64,000 nucleotides of DNA from Cyclobacteriaceae bacterium (GTDB lineage Bacteria; Bacteroidota; Bacteroidia; Cytophagales; Cyclobacteriaceae): NCBI GenBank assembly GCA_016787665.1, contig JAEUUC010000007.1, positions 186,001-250,000 on the forward strand, given 5' to 3'. Positions 9,068 to 19,100 of the stretch are shown here, piece by piece. The translations under genes and the position numbers were made by a program. Positions within the stretch are counted from its first letter, which is position 1. Every line of letters begins with the position of its first letter. Under the pieces are notes generated by a model. That model saw only the letters and a list, made by a program, of their open reading frames with translations, did no database searches and was not told the DNA's origin.

Positions 9068-9083
9068 ATCCCTCTCTCCGCCA
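9068..9083 (+). repeat. Near-copy of the tRNA-Ser 3' end
   Basis: ATCCCTCTCTCCGCCA repeats the tRNA T-loop/T-stem/acceptor 3' end at 8897-8914, lacking one CT dinucleotide, and again ends in GCCA. With the genuine 3' end it brackets the 153-base segment 8915-9067, as an att-type duplication would. Just upstream are two small hairpins, CCCG-CTTA-CGGG (9042-9053) and ATCAGC-TAC-GCTGAT (9055-9069). The remaining bases up to 9154 show nothing further that I can assign. Confidence 0.6.
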
Positions 9084-9154
9084 ACTCACACAAGAGCATT
9101 CAAATTTTTGGATTAACCTAAAGGGTTGCTTTCCTCTCCCGCTCAGCAAGTTGG

Positions 9155-10054
9155 TCACCGTTTACTCCGGTGGTAAGCAATCGACTCCGGAAGTAAATTC
9201 AAAATAGCATGGCGGATGGTTTCCGGGTTTGACCACGGAATGAAATGCGACATATCGTCCTCAAACGTAACCGCTACTTTCGCATTCACCATCTGCCGTT
9301 TGGTAAAAGCGGCATTGGCCGGATGAACCAATTTATCATCTGCGCCCTGAATTACGGTGGCGGGCATCCGAAGTTCTTTCCAGAGAGGCAGCATGGCATC
9401 CAGTTGATCCTGAAGGTTGAGGATTTCATCATTGGATGCACGGAAAGAGCGGGGTATCAGCCAGCGAAACAGAGGACTGTGCAAGGGTCCGCGAAACCAG
9501 CGCTCATTCGGTTCCAGATCGGGGCTGTTTGATGCCGCCACAAACACCAAACCGTCAATCTCATCGGGGTAATCCATGGCCATTCGCGCAATGACCGGCC
9601 CGCCTAGCGAGTGACCGACCAAAATCACCGGCTGCCCGCTGGCATTTTGCCGAATAGCCGGCATCAACACCTCGGCTTGTTTTTTCAGGGAGGGCTCAGC
9701 CTTTCCGAAATTGGCATCACCAAAACCAGGCCGGTCGATGGTTAGTAATTGCGCGTGTTGCAGCAAGGAAGAATCTTTCAGAAAGTGAATAAAGGCGCTG
9801 AGCGAACCGGGCGAACCGTGAACAAAGACAACAAGGGGCTTTGTCCTTTCGCCTGCCCGAACGTATACGATTCGTTGTTGGCCCACCACGTATTCCTCCC
9901 GCAAGCCTTTGACGGGTTCTTCCCGAAAGTAGTTCTCTACCTCGGATTTACTCATTCGGAATTGCATACAGGAATCGAACAGGAAGATGCTGCCACCCAG
10001 AATGAACAGGCTTATCCACCAGGCCCGCCTCGATGGTCGAGTCAGTCCGGCCAC
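9155..10054 (-). CDS. Alpha/beta hydrolase, membrane-anchored or lipoprotein-like
   Basis: A 299-residue serine hydrolase of the alpha/beta fold. The oxyanion-loop motif FVHGSPGS is followed by the nucleophile elbow GHSLGG. The acid is probably the aspartate in VIQGADDKLVHP and the base the histidine in DDMSHFIPW. The N-terminus has a hydrophobic segment (ISLFILGGSIFLFDSC) that could be a signal anchor or, ending at Cys, a lipoprotein signal. The substrate cannot be predicted. The start overlaps the stop of the S41 protease gene by 13 bases, so the two are probably co-transcribed with this gene second. Confidence 0.87.
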   Translation of the reverse strand: MAGLTRPSRRAWWISLFILGGSIFLFDSCMQFRMSKSEVENYFREEPVKGLREEYVVGQQRIVYVRAGERTKPLVVFVHGSPGSLSAFIHFLKDSSLLQHAQLLTIDRPGFGDANFGKAEPSLKKQAEVLMPAIRQNASGQPVILVGHSLGGPVIARMAMDYPDEIDGLVFVAASNSPDLEPNERWFRGPLHSPLFRWLIPRSFRASNDEILNLQDQLDAMLPLWKELRMPATVIQGADDKLVHPANAAFTKRQMVNAKVAVTFEDDMSHFIPWSNPETIRHAILNLLPESIAYHRSKR

Positions 10055-11703
10055 CGCAGAATCTTTTTCATTTCGGCCGGCTTTCGCAGCAAAGCAACCG
10101 CTTCGTTCAGTTCCGTGTCATTCTTGAGGCTGGCTTCCACATTGCCTCTCTCCAGAAAATAACGACCAGCGATTTCCTGCTCTAGCAAATCTTTTATCTG
10201 ATCGCGAAACGTCATGAGGTCGTGCGTACGTTTTTCGGACAGGCTTTTTTCGAGGTCCGAGAGGAACGAATTGAGCTCGTCTATCTGCCGGTCGCGTTGT
10301 GCCTCTCGCCTTAGCCGTGCTAACTCGCGCTCCGTGTCTGTATGGTACTGGTACTTTTTGCCCTTCATCCAACTCACAAAATCCTGATAGTCGCTTTCCG
10401 TGAGGCTGAACTGCCGGGGTTCGGCTATGCTGGGGTGCTTGTAGAAGTAGTGGGTGGCGTAGTCGAATAGGAAGCCTTCGCGCACCAGTGCGGCTGCCAC
10501 GGGTGCCATCTCTTCTATGGGTAATTTTACATCCGGATCAATGCCACCACCATCATACACCAACCGGCCGCGGCTCGTTTTAAATTCTTTCTTCAGGGAA
10601 TCCGGAACCATCGCCACGCTGCCGTCTTCTCGTCTGTGGGTGTAGTCCAGCACCTGGATACATCGGCCCGTGGGGGTGTAGTACTTGGCTGTCGTGATTT
10701 TAACTTGTGATTTATACGTTAGCGGGCGGCCGAGTTGAACCAACCCTTTGCCAAAAGAGCGTTCGCCCATGATCACCGCCCGGTCGTAATCCTGAAGCGT
10801 TCCGGCCACAATCTCGGATGCCGATGCGCTGTTGCGGTTGATCATCACAATCAGCGGAATCTCAAGGTCAACAGGAGCATTTAATGTTTCATATCGTATA
10901 AAGGAGTCTTTTGTCTTTCCCCGGGTCGTTACTACTTCCTTGCCTTTTGGGATAAAAATGTTGCAGATGTTGACGGCTTCGAACAGAAGGCCACCGGGGT
11001 TGCCGCGCAAATCAAGTACGAATGATCGGGCACCTTTTTCACGAAGGTCAACCACAGCATTTTTCACTTCTTTTCCCGCTTCTTGGGTAAAATCGGTAAG
11101 CTGTATGTATCCGATGTCGTTGGTGAGCATGCCGAAATAAGGCACGTTATTGATTTTGATCTTGTCACGCTTGAACTCCAGTTCAATCGGGGCTGTTTGG
11201 TTCGTTCGTTTTACCCGTAGCTTCACCGGGGTGCCCACCTGGCCACTCATCAGGCGGCTGGCCTCTTCCGGGTCCAGATTGCCGATTTCTTTGCCGTCAA
11301 TAGCAATCACTTCATCGCCTATTTTAAGGCCGCCTTTAAAGGCCGGATACTGCTCATACACCATGGTAATGACGCGCCTGTTACCAATCATCCGGGTATT
11401 GGCGCCAATACCACCATATTGCCCGGTGTTTTGGGTGCGAAAGTCCTCAACCTGATCTTCGGAAATAAAATTGGTGTAAGGATCTAATTGATTCAGCATG
11501 TTATCGATCCCATGCCGCATCAGGGTATTGGGGTTCACCTCGTCCACGTATGATTCGTTGACGGCCCTGTAAAAAGCTGCGAAAATGTCGAGATTCTTAG
11601 CAATCTCGAAGTACCGGTCGGCCGGTGCGGCCGCACCCAGCAAGGCCAGCGCCACCACTAACACTCCCCACCACCTGATTTTTTTTTCGATCCGCACCAC
11701 CAC
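10042..11703 (-). CDS. S41 family C-terminal processing peptidase (CtpA/Prc type)
   Basis: A 553-residue periplasmic serine protease. An N-terminal membrane segment (VLVVALALLGAAAPA) precedes a PDZ domain at about residues 90-170 (GGLKIGDEVIAIDGKEIG) and the tail-specific protease core. The catalytic dyad is visible as Ser294 in NSASASEIVAG and Lys319 in RSFGKGLVQ, the 25-residue spacing known for Prc. Residues 460-553 form a charged, helical C-terminal extension. Such enzymes trim or degrade periplasmic proteins from their C-termini. The gene is first in a two-gene unit with the alpha/beta hydrolase and is divergent from the M16 lipoprotein protease gene; both products probably act in envelope protein turnover. 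Confidence 0.93.
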   Translation of the reverse strand: MVVRIEKKIRWWGVLVVALALLGAAAPADRYFEIAKNLDIFAAFYRAVNESYVDEVNPNTLMRHGIDNMLNQLDPYTNFISEDQVEDFRTQNTGQYGGIGANTRMIGNRRVITMVYEQYPAFKGGLKIGDEVIAIDGKEIGNLDPEEASRLMSGQVGTPVKLRVKRTNQTAPIELEFKRDKIKINNVPYFGMLTNDIGYIQLTDFTQEAGKEVKNAVVDLREKGARSFVLDLRGNPGGLLFEAVNICNIFIPKGKEVVTTRGKTKDSFIRYETLNAPVDLEIPLIVMINRNSASASEIVAGTLQDYDRAVIMGERSFGKGLVQLGRPLTYKSQVKITTAKYYTPTGRCIQVLDYTHRREDGSVAMVPDSLKKEFKTSRGRLVYDGGGIDPDVKLPIEEMAPVAAALVREGFLFDYATHYFYKHPSIAEPRQFSLTESDYQDFVSWMKGKKYQYHTDTERELARLRREAQRDRQIDELNSFLSDLEKSLSEKRTHDLMTFRDQIKDLLEQEIAGRYFLERGNVEASLKNDTELNEAVALLRKPAEMKKILRWPD

Positions 11704-11767
11704 TCAGTTAAACAATGCGTTAAAGGTAGAATTATGTTTCCTAATTTTCGAGTCTAAAAAAGATGCT

Positions 11768-14740
11768 ATGCTAAAACGTGTTTTGTTTGTTCTGGTTGCT
11801 GTCCTTGCCCTGGCGGCTTGCCAAAAGGAGTCTGGATTTTCGGTGAAGACAGGCGAAAGCGGAGGTTACACGTATGAGTACGTGACCAATGACCCGCTTA
11901 AAGTTCGGGTGTACACACTCAAAAACGGATTAAAAGTGTACCTGAGCCGCTATGAAGGAGAACCGCGAGTGTATACGATGATTCCGGTGAGGGCCGGTGG
12001 CAAGAATGATCCGGCAAACAACACCGGCCTGGCGCACTACCTCGAGCACATCATGTTTAAAGGAACGGCTTCCTTTGGTTCGTTGGATTGGGACAAAGAG
12101 AAGGTATACCTCGACAGTATCGAGCAAATGTTCAACCAGTATGCCCGCCTGAAGGATGAGAAAGAACGTGAAGCGTATTACAAACTCATCGATCAGGTCT
12201 CGAATGAGGCCTCCAAGCTTGCCATTGCCAACGAATACGACAAGATGATCAGCGAGATAGGGGGCACCGGCACCAACGCCTTCACGTGGGTAGATCAGAC
12301 CGTTTACATCAACGACATCCCCTCCAATCAGCTTGACAACTGGCTTCAGATTGAGGCCAACCGCTTTCGCATGATTACACCCAGATTGTTTCACACCGAG
12401 TTGGAGGCCGTTTACGAGGAAAAGAACCGATCGCTCGACAACGACTACTGGAAAACCTATGAATCCCTGTTTTCCGGCACATTCCCAACACATCCATACG
12501 GTACGCAAACGGTAATTGGCACCATTGATCATTTGAAGAATCCTTCGATTACCGAGATCAAGAAGTATTTCGATACGTACTACCGGCCCAACAACGTAGC
12601 CATTTGCCTCAGCGGTGAACTGGACTATGACAAAACGATCGCCATGATCGACAAATATTTTGGCGACTGGCAGCCCAATGATCAACTGCCGGAGTGGAAA
12701 AAGGTAAATGAGGCACCGATTCAGAAGCCGGTCGTGAAAGAAGTGCTTGGCCCGGATGCCGAATGGGTACACATTGGTTTCCGCCACGAAGGACGAACCA
12801 GCGAAGACTACCAGAAGCTGCGTCTCCTGGATATGATCCTCTCCAACTCTCAGGCCGGCCTGATTGATCTTAACCTGAAGCAGCAGCAGAAGGTGCTGGA
12901 GCCCGTAAGTATGGTGGAGGCCATGCACGATTACTCACTCCACATGCTCACCGGCCGCCCGCGCGAAGGACAAACACTGGAAGAGGTGCGCGATCTGCTG
13001 TTGGGTCAAGTTGATTTGATTAAGAAAGGGGAGTTTGATGATTGGTTGATTGATGCAGTGATTAATGACATGAAGAAGAACCAGATCATGGCCTCGGAAC
13101 AGAATTACTCCCGCGCCAATGACATGATGAATGCCTTTATCTACCAGATGCCGTGGCAGCAGTACGTTTCCGAAATTGAAGCGTTGCGTAAATACAAGAA
13201 AGAGGATCTGATGAAGTTTGCTAATGATATGTACACGGATAACTATGTTGTCGTGTACAAGCGCTCAGGCAAAGATCCCAATGCGCAGAAAGTGGATAAG
13301 CCGCAAATCACCAAGGTGGCCCTGAATAAGGAGACCAAAAGTGCATTCCACGAGGCCATTCTGGCCAACAAGGTTGAAAAGCTTAGCCCGGTGTTTTTGG
13401 ATTATGAAAAAGACATCCAAAAATTCACCATGAAGTCAGACATTGAAGTGTTGTATACGCCCAACACGGAGAACGACCTGTTCATGCTCTATTACCTGTC
13501 GGATGCCGGCACCAATAACGACCCGCGCCTGCAGGCTGCAGTCGAGTATCTGGAGTACCTGGGCACGGGCGACTTGAGCGCAGAGGATGTGAAGAAAGAG
13601 TTTTACAAGCTGGGCAGCAATTTTGGTGTGTTTGCTGCGGAGGACCGCACGTACATCTATTTACAGGGTTTGAATGAGAATATGGAGAAATCCGTAGAGC
13701 TTTTTGAAAAGCTACTGGCCCAAGCCAAGCCGGATGACGAGGCATTGCAAAAGATGATTGATGGAAACTTCAAGGAGCGTGATGATCAGAAGAAGGACAA
13801 ATCGGCCATACTCTGGCAGGGACTGCTGAATTACGGTTTGTATGGTCCGCAGTCTCCGTTTACCAACGTGCTCACCAACAAGCAGCTTCGCGAGTTGAAG
13901 TCTGCCGAGCTGACGGAACTAATTCGCGGGTTCACGCAAATGCAACATCGTGTGCTGTACTACGGCCCGCGGCCCGGCAAGGATTTAGTTACTCTTTTAG
14001 ATAAATATCATCAGGTGCCCGACCAATTGAATCCCGTTCCGCCCGCAGTCAATTTTGGCATGGCAGATATGAGCCAACCGAATGTGTACTGGGCTGATTA
14101 TGATATGGTGCAGGCCGAGATTGTTTTCCTGTCGAAAGCCGATACGTTTGATGCCGCCCGCATTCCGGCCACGCGCCTGTTTAACGAGTATTTTGGCGGC
14201 AATATGAGTAGTCCGGTGTTTCAAGAGCTGCGCGAAGCGCAAGGACTGGCCTATGCCGCCTTCGCCAGTTTCAATACAGCTGATAAACCGCGCGATAACG
14301 ACTACTTCTTCGGGTACATCGGCACGCAGGCTGACAAGCAACCCGAGTCGATGAAGGCCATGATGAAACTCATTCAGGATTTCCCCCGTTCCGAAGCCGG
14401 ATTTGACGTGGCGAAAAACTCGCTGCTCAATCGGATCGAGAGTGAGCGCATTACAAAGGCCGACAAGTTGTTTAACTACGAAACGGCTCGCAAACGGGGA
14501 TTAACCACCGACATTCGCCAACAGGTGTACGAAGAGGTGAAGAACATGACGCTGGAAGACGTGGCCAATTTCCAGAAGCAGAACATCAAAGACCGGAAGT
14601 TTAACGTAGTGCTGGTCGGTGATCGGGATAAGCTTAATCTGAAGGACCTGCAACAATATGGCCAGGTACGGGAGCTTACCTTGGATGAGCTCTTTGGATA
14701 CGAGCGGCCCTTGAAAGTAGATGTAGAGAAACCGCAATAA
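11768..14740 (+). CDS. M16 family metallopeptidase lipoprotein (pitrilysin/insulinase type)
   Basis: A 990-residue zinc protease. I chose the ATG at 11768 because it opens directly into a lipoprotein signal (VLVAVLALAAC, Cys18); the upstream in-frame extension overlaps the divergent S41 gene. The inverted zinc motif HxxEH appears as His90-Tyr-Leu-Glu93-His94 in GLAHYLEHIMFKGT, with the distal glutamate in ELEAVYEEKNRS. The protein has two pitrilysin-type halves; the second lacks a zinc motif and would be the structural half, as in full-length M16A/C enzymes. It is probably anchored in the periplasm and degrades peptides. Transcription ends at a strong hairpin at 14742. Confidence 0.93.
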   Translation: MLKRVLFVLVAVLALAACQKESGFSVKTGESGGYTYEYVTNDPLKVRVYTLKNGLKVYLSRYEGEPRVYTMIPVRAGGKNDPANNTGLAHYLEHIMFKGTASFGSLDWDKEKVYLDSIEQMFNQYARLKDEKEREAYYKLIDQVSNEASKLAIANEYDKMISEIGGTGTNAFTWVDQTVYINDIPSNQLDNWLQIEANRFRMITPRLFHTELEAVYEEKNRSLDNDYWKTYESLFSGTFPTHPYGTQTVIGTIDHLKNPSITEIKKYFDTYYRPNNVAICLSGELDYDKTIAMIDKYFGDWQPNDQLPEWKKVNEAPIQKPVVKEVLGPDAEWVHIGFRHEGRTSEDYQKLRLLDMILSNSQAGLIDLNLKQQQKVLEPVSMVEAMHDYSLHMLTGRPREGQTLEEVRDLLLGQVDLIKKGEFDDWLIDAVINDMKKNQIMASEQNYSRANDMMNAFIYQMPWQQYVSEIEALRKYKKEDLMKFANDMYTDNYVVVYKRSGKDPNAQKVDKPQITKVALNKETKSAFHEAILANKVEKLSPVFLDYEKDIQKFTMKSDIEVLYTPNTENDLFMLYYLSDAGTNNDPRLQAAVEYLEYLGTGDLSAEDVKKEFYKLGSNFGVFAAEDRTYIYLQGLNENMEKSVELFEKLLAQAKPDDEALQKMIDGNFKERDDQKKDKSAILWQGLLNYGLYGPQSPFTNVLTNKQLRELKSAELTELIRGFTQMQHRVLYYGPRPGKDLVTLLDKYHQVPDQLNPVPPAVNFGMADMSQPNVYWADYDMVQAEIVFLSKADTFDAARIPATRLFNEYFGGNMSSPVFQELREAQGLAYAAFASFNTADKPRDNDYFFGYIGTQADKQPESMKAMMKLIQDFPRSEAGFDVAKNSLLNRIESERITKADKLFNYETARKRGLTTDIRQQVYEEVKNMTLEDVANFQKQNIKDRKFNVVLVGDRDKLNLKDLQQYGQVRELTLDELFGYERPLKVDVEKPQ

Positions 14741-14741
14741 C

Positions 14742-14766
14742 AAAAAAGGCCCGCGAGGGCCTTTTT
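14742..14766. terminator. Bidirectional rho-independent terminator between convergent genes
   Basis: The stem AAGGCCC (14746-14752)/GGGCCTT (14757-14763) has a GCGA loop, an A-run before it and a T-run after it. It can therefore serve both the M16 gene on the plus strand and the fabH-side gene on the minus strand. Confidence 0.92.
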
Positions 14767-14770
14767 CCTT

Positions 14771-14995
14771 TCAGAACTTATCCGGAATCTGAATGATGCG
14801 CACGACAATTTCGTGAGGGTCACCGTCCTTATCCACGAGATTAAACTTCACCATGGGGTTATCGCGTTGCAAGTTGCTTTCCACATCGGTTACTTTATTG
14901 CCCTGCAAATGTTTTTCGATTTCCTTTTGCAGAATATGCAGGGCGTTTGCGAAGTCAACTTCCAGCGGACTGGGGTTGTACGATTGAGTTTTCAT
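14771..14995 (-). CDS. Small conserved-looking protein downstream of fabH, unknown function
   Basis: A 74-residue soluble protein with a helical N-terminal half (EVDFANALHILQKEIEKHL) and a beta-rich C-terminal half (VKFNLVDKDGDPHEIVVRIIQIPD). It follows fabH by 7 bases on the same strand and ends just before the bidirectional terminator, so it is probably the last gene of that transcript. I do not recognise the family. The compact size and the position between fabH and a terminator support a real gene. Confidence 0.65.
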   Translation of the reverse strand: MKTQSYNPSPLEVDFANALHILQKEIEKHLQGNKVTDVESNLQRDNPMVKFNLVDKDGDPHEIVVRIIQIPDKF

Positions 14996-15002
14996 AAAAA
15001 AA

Positions 15003-16001
15003 TCACCACCGGATCAATGCGGAAGCCCACGTAAATCCACTTCCGAAGGCGGCCAAGCAAATTACGTCATTTTCTTTCATCTTTCCTTCCGCCCAGGCTT
15101 CGCTCATCGCAATGGGGATAGAGGCGGCCGTAGTATTACCGTAGCGCTGGATGTTGTTATACACCTGGTCATCGCGCAGGTTGAGTTTTTCCTGAATGAA
15201 TTGGCTGATGCGAAGGTTGGCCTGATGGGGAACCAACAGGTTAATGTCCTCTTTCTTCAGCTGGTTGGTCGCAAGCGCCTCGTTGATAGCTTCCATAAAT
15301 CGAACGACCGCGTGCTTGAATACCTGGTTTCCGTTCATCACGACCTTGAAGCCCGTAGTGTCAAGGATTTGTTCCGGTTGGCGTTCTTCGCGCGGCCGGC
15401 TGCTGCCCGGGTCTTTTACATATAGTTCTTCCGCATAACGCCCATCGGCATGGAGGTGGGTTGAGAGTATGCCGGGCTTGTCGCTGCGCTGCAGCACCGC
15501 GGCTCCCGCGCCATCGCCAAAAATCACGGCTGTGTTACGCCCACGGGTAGTTACGTCCAGCGCGGTTGATTGTATTTCCGCGCCCACCACCAACACCGTT
15601 TTGTACATGCCGGTTTTGATGAATTGGTCGGCCACCGAAAGGGCGTAGATAAAGCCGGAGCAGGCGTTTTTGATGTCCATGGCTCCGATGCCTTCCAGAC
15701 CCAACTCACGCTGCATGATCACCCCCGAGCCAGGGAAATAGTAATCGGACGTGATGGTAGCAAAAACGATGAACTCCACCGCCTTGACGTCTACCTTAGC
15801 GCGCTCCAGGGCCATACGGGCGGCTTTGGCGGCCATGTTGCCCACGGTGTCCTTGGCGGGATCTATCCAACGCCTTTCCTTAATGCCGGTTCGCTCAATG
15901 ATCCACTCATCATTAGTGTCCATCAGCGTGGAGAGGTATTGATTGGTGATAACTTGTTCGGGCAGGTGATGGCCAAGGCCAACAATCTTAGATGAATACA
16001 T
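15003..16001 (-). CDS. fabH: Beta-ketoacyl-ACP synthase III (FabH)
   Basis: Initiates type II fatty acid synthesis by condensing acetyl-CoA or a branched acyl-CoA with malonyl-ACP. The 332-residue protein starts best at ATG 16001 (MYSSKIVGLG); an in-frame TTG three codons upstream is less likely. The catalytic triad is visible: Cys114 in IKNACSGFIYA, the histidine in VPHQANLRI and the asparagine in RYGNTTAAS. The C-terminus ends in the usual GSGFTWASALIRW. Its upstream region contains the GATACTA tandem repeat at 16077-16171. A weak -7-like TAGGTTTT on the minus strand lies at 16046-16053 between the repeat and the start codon. Confidence 0.96.
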   Translation of the reverse strand: MYSSKIVGLGHHLPEQVITNQYLSTLMDTNDEWIIERTGIKERRWIDPAKDTVGNMAAKAARMALERAKVDVKAVEFIVFATITSDYYFPGSGVIMQRELGLEGIGAMDIKNACSGFIYALSVADQFIKTGMYKTVLVVGAEIQSTALDVTTRGRNTAVIFGDGAGAAVLQRSDKPGILSTHLHADGRYAEELYVKDPGSSRPREERQPEQILDTTGFKVVMNGNQVFKHAVVRFMEAINEALATNQLKKEDINLLVPHQANLRISQFIQEKLNLRDDQVYNNIQRYGNTTAASIPIAMSEAWAEGKMKENDVICLAAFGSGFTWASALIRW

Positions 16002-16076
16002 GGGGCTCAAGCTAAAAGTGGCCCGAAGTTAAGCAAATGTTGCCCAAAACCTAATGGGTGTTAGGGGGGGATTCTG

Positions 16077-16171
16077 GATACTAGATACTAGATACTAGAT
16101 ACTAGATACTAGATACTAGATACTAGATACTAGATACTAGATACTAGATACTAGATACTAGATACTAGATA
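16077..16171. repeat. Tandem heptamer repeat (GATACTA)x13
   Basis: Thirteen perfect head-to-tail copies of GATACTA, then a partial GATA, with no mismatch. It lies between the end of the permease/aminopeptidase gene (16194) and fabH (16001), both on the minus strand. Each junction creates a CTAG tetramer. The array is bracketed by a perfect 8-bp inverted pair, TTCTGGAT (16072-16079) and ATCCAGAA (16179-16186). Confidence 0.98.
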
Positions 16172-16193
16172 GCGCAGCATCCAGAAACCAGAA

Positions 16194-19100
16194 TCACTTC
16201 TTGGTTAAGCCCTTTGTGTTGTCATCAGGAATTCTATCAATGAGTTTGTTGTACGGGTCAATGCCGGCCTTTGTGGGCTCTTCATTCACAATCACCTCAA
16301 GTGTTGACTTTCCCGGATTTACCCAATGCTTTCGAAGGTACAAAGGTGTCTTTCTGGTCATGCCCCGATCGTTCTTTCCATCGGCAGCAAAAACGCCAAT
16401 GTCGATAAGGTTGGCTGAGGTGCCGTCACCGGTTTCGTTACCCTTACCATCGTAGTACACTTTGCGAGACTGGATATTGATTGTGACCTTGTATCGTCCA
16501 TCGGCCATTTTCACGTAGTCCGATTCGTTGATCTTGTTTTCATAAAGTGCAATCTTTTCAAACGAATCTTCCGTGAAATACTTGAGGCTATCGGGAACAG
16601 CCCTTTTGATGAAGGAATACCATTCGTTGGAAGTGGTAAATGGCGCTTTTGTGCGAAATGCCGTTGAGTCGACATAAGCTTTAAGTGCTCTGTTCAGGTG
16701 ATCTTCGCCCACGAGATCCTGCAGAGCATAGAGAATCAGTGAGCCTTTCCGGTACCAAACATAAGCTCGCGTGTCATTGTCCAATAACGTGGCTTCAAAC
16801 TTACTCTCAGTAGCTCGACCACGCAGATATCCGTCAAGGCTGTACTTCAGGAATTTTTGCATACACTCATCACCATATTCTTTTCGTAGCACCATCAGTG
16901 CGGAATACTCCGCCATTGATTCCGAAATCTGGTTGGCGCCTCGGGTTGCACTGGGCATCACCTGGTGTCCCCACCATTGATGGGCAACTTCGTGTGCCGT
17001 TACATAAAACGCGTAGTCCGTGTCATCAGGGTCGCTAAAATCGGCAACCCATCCAAAGCTTTCAGAATACGGAACCGTGTTTGGAAACGACTGGGCAAAG
17101 TTGGCATACCGCGGAAATTCAAGTATGCGCATTTGCCGGAATTGGTAGGGCGAAAAATTTGTCCCGAAATAATCCAATGATGCCTTTATCGATTTAATAA
17201 ACCGGTCAAGGTTTCGGTCATGTGCAGGGTGATGAAAAATTTCAATAGCTACCGTATCACCCTCGGGGCCCTTCCAGGTATCCCTTTGCACGGCATAGTT
17301 GGCCGATGAGAAATTTGCAAAAAGATCGATTTGTTTATCCATTTTATAGTGAAAGTACCTGCGCCCATTCTCGACCCATTCCTTCTCCAGGTAACCGGGC
17401 GATATGGCCAGTTGCCCTGGCTCCGTGCTGATCGTTGCCTCGTACGTAATCCAGTCACCATCGTTGGTGAACAGAAAATTACTTAGCCCAACGGAGTCGG
17501 TTTGGGGAGGAAGCACATACTCTCGTTCCGGCAGGCCATATTTTTTGCGGTCTTTGTCACTGGAGATCACGTCTCCCGGATAGCCAAAGGAAGGAAAGAT
17601 GCCGATGTTAATAAACGTTCCATTTTGAATAATGGCGCCTGGTGCCCCACCATTATCAAAACCCCGGTCGATGCCAGCCACGGCAACGATCATCTGCGAG
17701 GTGTCACCCGGTTCCATGACTTTGGGAAGCAGGTAGCTGAAGTGTCTGTGGATCGTATCTTTTCGAACGAGAACAGGGGCACGGCCGTCAATAGTGAGTT
17801 CGGTAATCCTGGTGTTGCCTACCTGACTTTGGATAAACAGAAACAAGGTATCGATCGGTGATTTTGTCTTGTTGACCAATGTGAAGCTCCCTTTGGCGTC
17901 CATTTTTCTGTCACTCGGATAAAGGTTGATGGCAATGGAAGCATCTGATACTTTAGGCTGTGGAGTTAGTCGATACTTTGCGTATTTCTTCTCGAAATCC
18001 GCTCCGAGCTCCAGGCGTTCGTCCCGCGTATAGTAGCGGTTAACGCGGCTTACGTTATAATAGATGTAAGTACCGGTGGCTATCCAAACGACTAGCAGGG
18101 CCACCGTACCCCCGATCACCCAGCGGTTGTTCCTGGTTCGCGCAAGTTGCAGGCGGACTTGGCCCGATGATTCCGCTCCGCGAGGCCAAAACAAATTGCC
18201 AATCAATAACAGCACACCTCCAAGGCTTAACCAATAGATATTGAACCAGGTAATCGAAGTGATAAAATGACCAAAGCCATTCATGTCCGACAACGTGTAG
18301 CCTGGACGATAGCTGAAGAAAAACAGGTTGTAGTCGATCTCGGCAAAACTCCTGATGGCAAACATCAAGATCCATACCCCAATGGAGACAATGTGGCCGG
18401 TGAATTTGTTGTTCACCAGAATATGAATGAAGAATGCCAGCATGGTCATTTGCAGGTACTCCGGTAGTTCAAGCAGGTAGAGGTCGGTGAAGTACATGCT
18501 CCACTCGTAGTTAAAGTACCCAGCAACAGTTTGGTTAAGAACACCGCAAACCAAAATCATAGAGACCAACACCACACACACCAACGAAAGCGCCAAAAAC
18601 TTGCTGCCAAAAGTTACCCAGTTTGGGATGGGAAAGGCATCGGATATGTTGGCGTAATTGACGCTGCGGTCGCGATGTACCACTTCACCGGTGTAGAAAA
18701 TGATAATGATGAAGGCGAAAAGGGTGTAGTTAAAGTCTTTGACCTCCAGCATGTAGTAGGTCAGGGGAAGGGAAGGAGTTCCATAAATGGGGTTGCCAAA
18801 CCATCCATCGAGAAAAAGGAAAATTACGCCAGCAAGAAGTATCGCAATGAAATAGATATCCGTAGCAACGTTCCTGAATTCAAGAATTGTCTGTTTAAGC
18901 ATTTGACGGAAGTAGGCTGACCCGCTGAAACTCTGCTGAACTTTTGGCAACACCCCACTGATAGCTGCGTTAGCTTCGGTCAATTTCTTTTTTACTTTTT
19001 CAACCGGCTTGGCCAATACATGCTGGAAAGAAAACCGGAAGAAGGTAAACAGGAATAATGCCAGGCTCACACCAACCCAGAGCAGGCGGTTGATCAGTAG

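Noticed and set aside
11930..12928. Long antisense frame of 332 codons
   Set aside because: It lies wholly within the M16 protease gene, whose zinc motif and lipobox are on the plus strand; shadow of codon bias.
16077..16171. CRISPR-like array
   Set aside because: The repeats are heptamers without spacers, and no cas gene is present.
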